From contig NZ_CP108644.1 of NCBI RefSeq assembly GCF_041435495.1, forward strand, positions 5,131,501-5,195,500: a stretch of DNA of 64,000 bases, written 5' to 3'. The stretch comes from Streptomyces sp. NBC_01116. GTDB taxonomy: Bacteria > Actinomycetota > Actinomycetes > Streptomycetales > Streptomycetaceae. Under the pieces are notes generated by a model that saw nothing but the letters and a program-made list of their open reading frames with translations, searched no databases and was not told the DNA's origin. The translations under genes and the position numbers were made by a program. This document shows, piece after piece, positions 62,730 through 64,000 of the stretch (position 1 is its first letter; each line of letters opens with the position of its first letter).

Positions 62730-62768
62730 GAGTTGGCGGTTCTCAGTGGAGGAAGCGCCCTGACGAGC

Positions 62769-63074
62769 GTGCGGAGCGAGGAAACGGGGGAGCGGGTGGA
62801 CGGGAGCGAGCCGGTGATCGGTGCCCAGGAGCGGCTGGCCGATGTCGTGGCCGCCGCGGTCGAGGTGGCCGCGGAGTCGGGGGAGTCGGGTACGTACACG
62901 GCGGAGGTCGCCCGCACGCTCACCGCCGTCGTCGGCAAGGTCGGGGCGAGAGTCGCGGTCGAGGCGGAGACGCGGGGGTTCCGCAGCGGCTGGGGCGAGG
63001 CGATCGCGCTGGCGTCCGGGGGCGCCGACGGCGGGGCCCAGGTCTTCCGCATGGCCGCCGCGCCCGAGAAGTAG
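62769..63074 (+). CDS. Small protein downstream of the SOS-box-like site
   Basis: 101 aa, family not recognised. Acidic N-terminus (RSEETGERVDGSEPVIG), an Ala/Val-rich amphipathic helix (RLADVVAAAVEVAAESG), and a Gly/Ala-rich end. GTG 62769 is one start; CTG 62760 has a better spaced ribosome-binding site (GGAGGAAG). Divergent from the tail module and under the LexA-like site, so it may control the module, as small activators do in tailocin clusters; that is inference. Confidence 0.55.
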   Translation: MRSEETGERVDGSEPVIGAQERLADVVAAAVEVAAESGESGTYTAEVARTLTAVVGKVGARVAVEAETRGFRSGWGEAIALASGGADGGAQVFRMAAAPEK

Positions 63075-63082
63075 CCGGGGGG

Positions 63083-63128
63083 ACAGACAGGAAGGGGCGG
63101 CCCGAACGGGCCGCCCCTTCCTGTCTGT
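63083..63128. terminator. 21-bp bidirectional terminator
   Basis: ACAGACAGGAAGGGGCGGCCC (63083-63103) pairs perfectly with 63108-63128 around GAAC. It lies between the small rightward ORF and the convergent HTH gene. Confidence 0.93.
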
Positions 63129-63139
63129 TCACACGCGCC

Positions 63140-63343
63140 TCACGGCCGGCGCCGGGTCTCCGGGGTCTTCCGCCGGGCCGCCCGTTCCGCCGCGAAGACG
63201 TCCTCCAGGCGGAACACGTGCGCACGGCCCTGCCGGCCGGCAGGGCTGAGGTGGCCCAGCTGGACCCACTTGCGGATCGTCGCCGGGGTCACGCCCGCCT
63301 CGTGCGCGGCCAGTGCTCCGGTCAGCAGGGTCGCGGCCGTCAT
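63140..63343 (-). CDS. Small MerR/AlpA-type HTH protein
   Basis: 67 aa. Helix-turn-helix pattern ALAAHEAGVTPATIRKWVQL followed by GHLSPAGRQGRAHVFRLEDV wing, and a basic tail. It resembles excisionase-family regulators. ATG start overlaps the next gene's stop by 4 bp. A regulator for the neighbouring phage-like module is plausible. Confidence 0.78.
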   Translation of the reverse strand: MTAATLLTGALAAHEAGVTPATIRKWVQLGHLSPAGRQGRAHVFRLEDVFAAERAARRKTPETRRRP

Positions 63344-63837
63344 CGCCCGCCCTCCCGCCGCGGGGTGTCCGCGGTCGCGCCGGTCAGCTCCGTGAGATCG
63401 CCGCCGGACTCCGCGGCGAGCCGCACCCAGGCGCCCTCGCTCCACGCGTGCCGGTGCGCCGGATCCGTACGGCAGTCGCAGGCGCGGTCCGTACAGCGGC
63501 AGGCCGGGTTGACGCAGAGCACCGCCCGGCGCGCGGGGAAGGCCCGCAGCGAGACCGAGTCGCACCAGGGGCAGCGGCCGCCCACTCGTACCACCGGTTC
63601 GGCGCCGCCCAGGGCCCGGGTGCAGCGGCGGGCCATCCGCCGGACCTCGTCCCTGATGTGTTCGAGGAGGACGTCGTCGGCGGCGGCCCGGTCGAGCAGC
63701 CCCGCGACGCGCAGCAGTCGCCCGGACACCCGCTCGCGGCGGGGGCGGGGCATCCGGAGCCGGTCGTGCACGGCCTCGTCCAGCTCGATCACGCCATCCG
63801 TGATGTCGCGTACGGCGTCGGAGATGTGGAGCCGCAC
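63340..63837 (-). CDS. Cys-rich zinc-finger-like protein (start possibly outside the window)
   Basis: 165 aa from the first GTG in the window. An N-terminal helical part contains basic patches; the C-terminal half has CPWCD, CVNPACRC and CDC (Cys spacing of a zinc-binding cluster) with a His-rich end. The frame stays open without any start from 63837 to the window edge, so the protein may begin further right. Family unknown. Coupled to the HTH gene by a 4-bp overlap. Confidence 0.68.
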   Translation of the reverse strand: MRLHISDAVRDITDGVIELDEAVHDRLRMPRPRRERVSGRLLRVAGLLDRAAADDVLLEHIRDEVRRMARRCTRALGGAEPVVRVGGRCPWCDSVSLRAFPARRAVLCVNPACRCTDRACDCRTDPAHRHAWSEGAWVRLAAESGGDLTELTGATADTPRREGGR

Positions 63838-64000
63838 GGGGGAGGTGCGGGAGCCGGACGGCGTGAGCCCGTGGGCCTGCTCGGCCCGCAGGGCCTCCTC
63901 CCGCTCGGCGCGGGTCGGGCCCGCCGGGGCCGGGCCGCGCCCGGAAGGGGCCGCCCGCGGGGCGGAGGGGGAGCGGTAGGAGGGAGCGAGTTCGACGAGC

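Larger units (their letters stand above)
62464..62768. other. Divergent control region of the tail module
   Basis: 305 bp between the tail terminator gene and the rightward ORF. It contains the leftward promoter, direct repeats GCGCAAC at 62584-62590 and 62605-62611, and an SOS-box-like sequence. No convincing gene inside. Confidence 0.7.

Noticed and set aside
63083..63128. Attachment site or IS end suggested by the long inverted repeat
   Set aside because: The perfect hairpin with a 4-nt loop between convergent genes is a terminator.

Overview
The window is high-GC actinobacterial DNA whose gene order and protein sequences point to a Streptomyces chromosome: nuoN, htpX, yajQ, rpmG, murB, secE-nusG-rplK-rplA, rplJ-rplL and rpoB-rpoC, with many GTG starts. 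All assignments come from reading the sequence; no database search was run.

Region 1 (1-6400) is core chromosome: end of the nuo operon, MscL, HtpX, two small stress/membrane proteins, two DNA alkylation-repair enzymes (AlkB-like and Ogt) and YajQ. Region 2 (6432-26488) is an integrated actinomycete integrative and conjugative element (AICE) of SLP1 type. It sits in a tRNA-Tyr gene and is bounded by a perfect 51-bp direct repeat. It carries integrase and excisionase, a PrimPol plus DUF3631 ATPase replication module with iteron-like repeats, a TraB (FtsK-type) DNA translocase next to an array of GACAAG repeats (candidate clt), spread-type membrane proteins, a GntR repressor with three operator-like palindromes, and cargo. 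The cargo includes two C5-DNA methyltransferases opposite an HNH endonuclease, and an AT-richer pair made of a membrane protein and a DEDDy exonuclease.

Region 3 (26574-49028) is core again: an NmrA-type reductase, a cytosine-deaminase-like protein that has lost catalytic residues, tRNA-Thr, tRNA-Met, rpmG, a MaoC-type dehydratase pair, murB, a reductase/TetR divergent pair, adenosine deaminase, an aspartate aminotransferase, tRNA-Trp, secE, nusG, four ribosomal protein genes, a lipoprotein, rpoB and rpoC. Terminators are clear and frequent.

Region 4 (49117-64000) is a compact siphophage-type tail and lysis module, nearly all on the minus strand: tail terminator, tail tube, two chaperone reading frames joined by a likely -1 frameshift, two paralogous tape-measure-like proteins, distal tail protein, baseplate and fibre proteins, a peptidoglycan amidase and two holin-like membrane proteins. 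No capsid, portal, terminase, integrase or replication gene is visible. Upstream lies a divergent control region with an SOS-box-like sequence. I read it as a candidate headless, non-contractile phage-tail particle (F-type tailocin) fixed beside rpoBC. Sequence to the right of the window would decide whether head genes exist.
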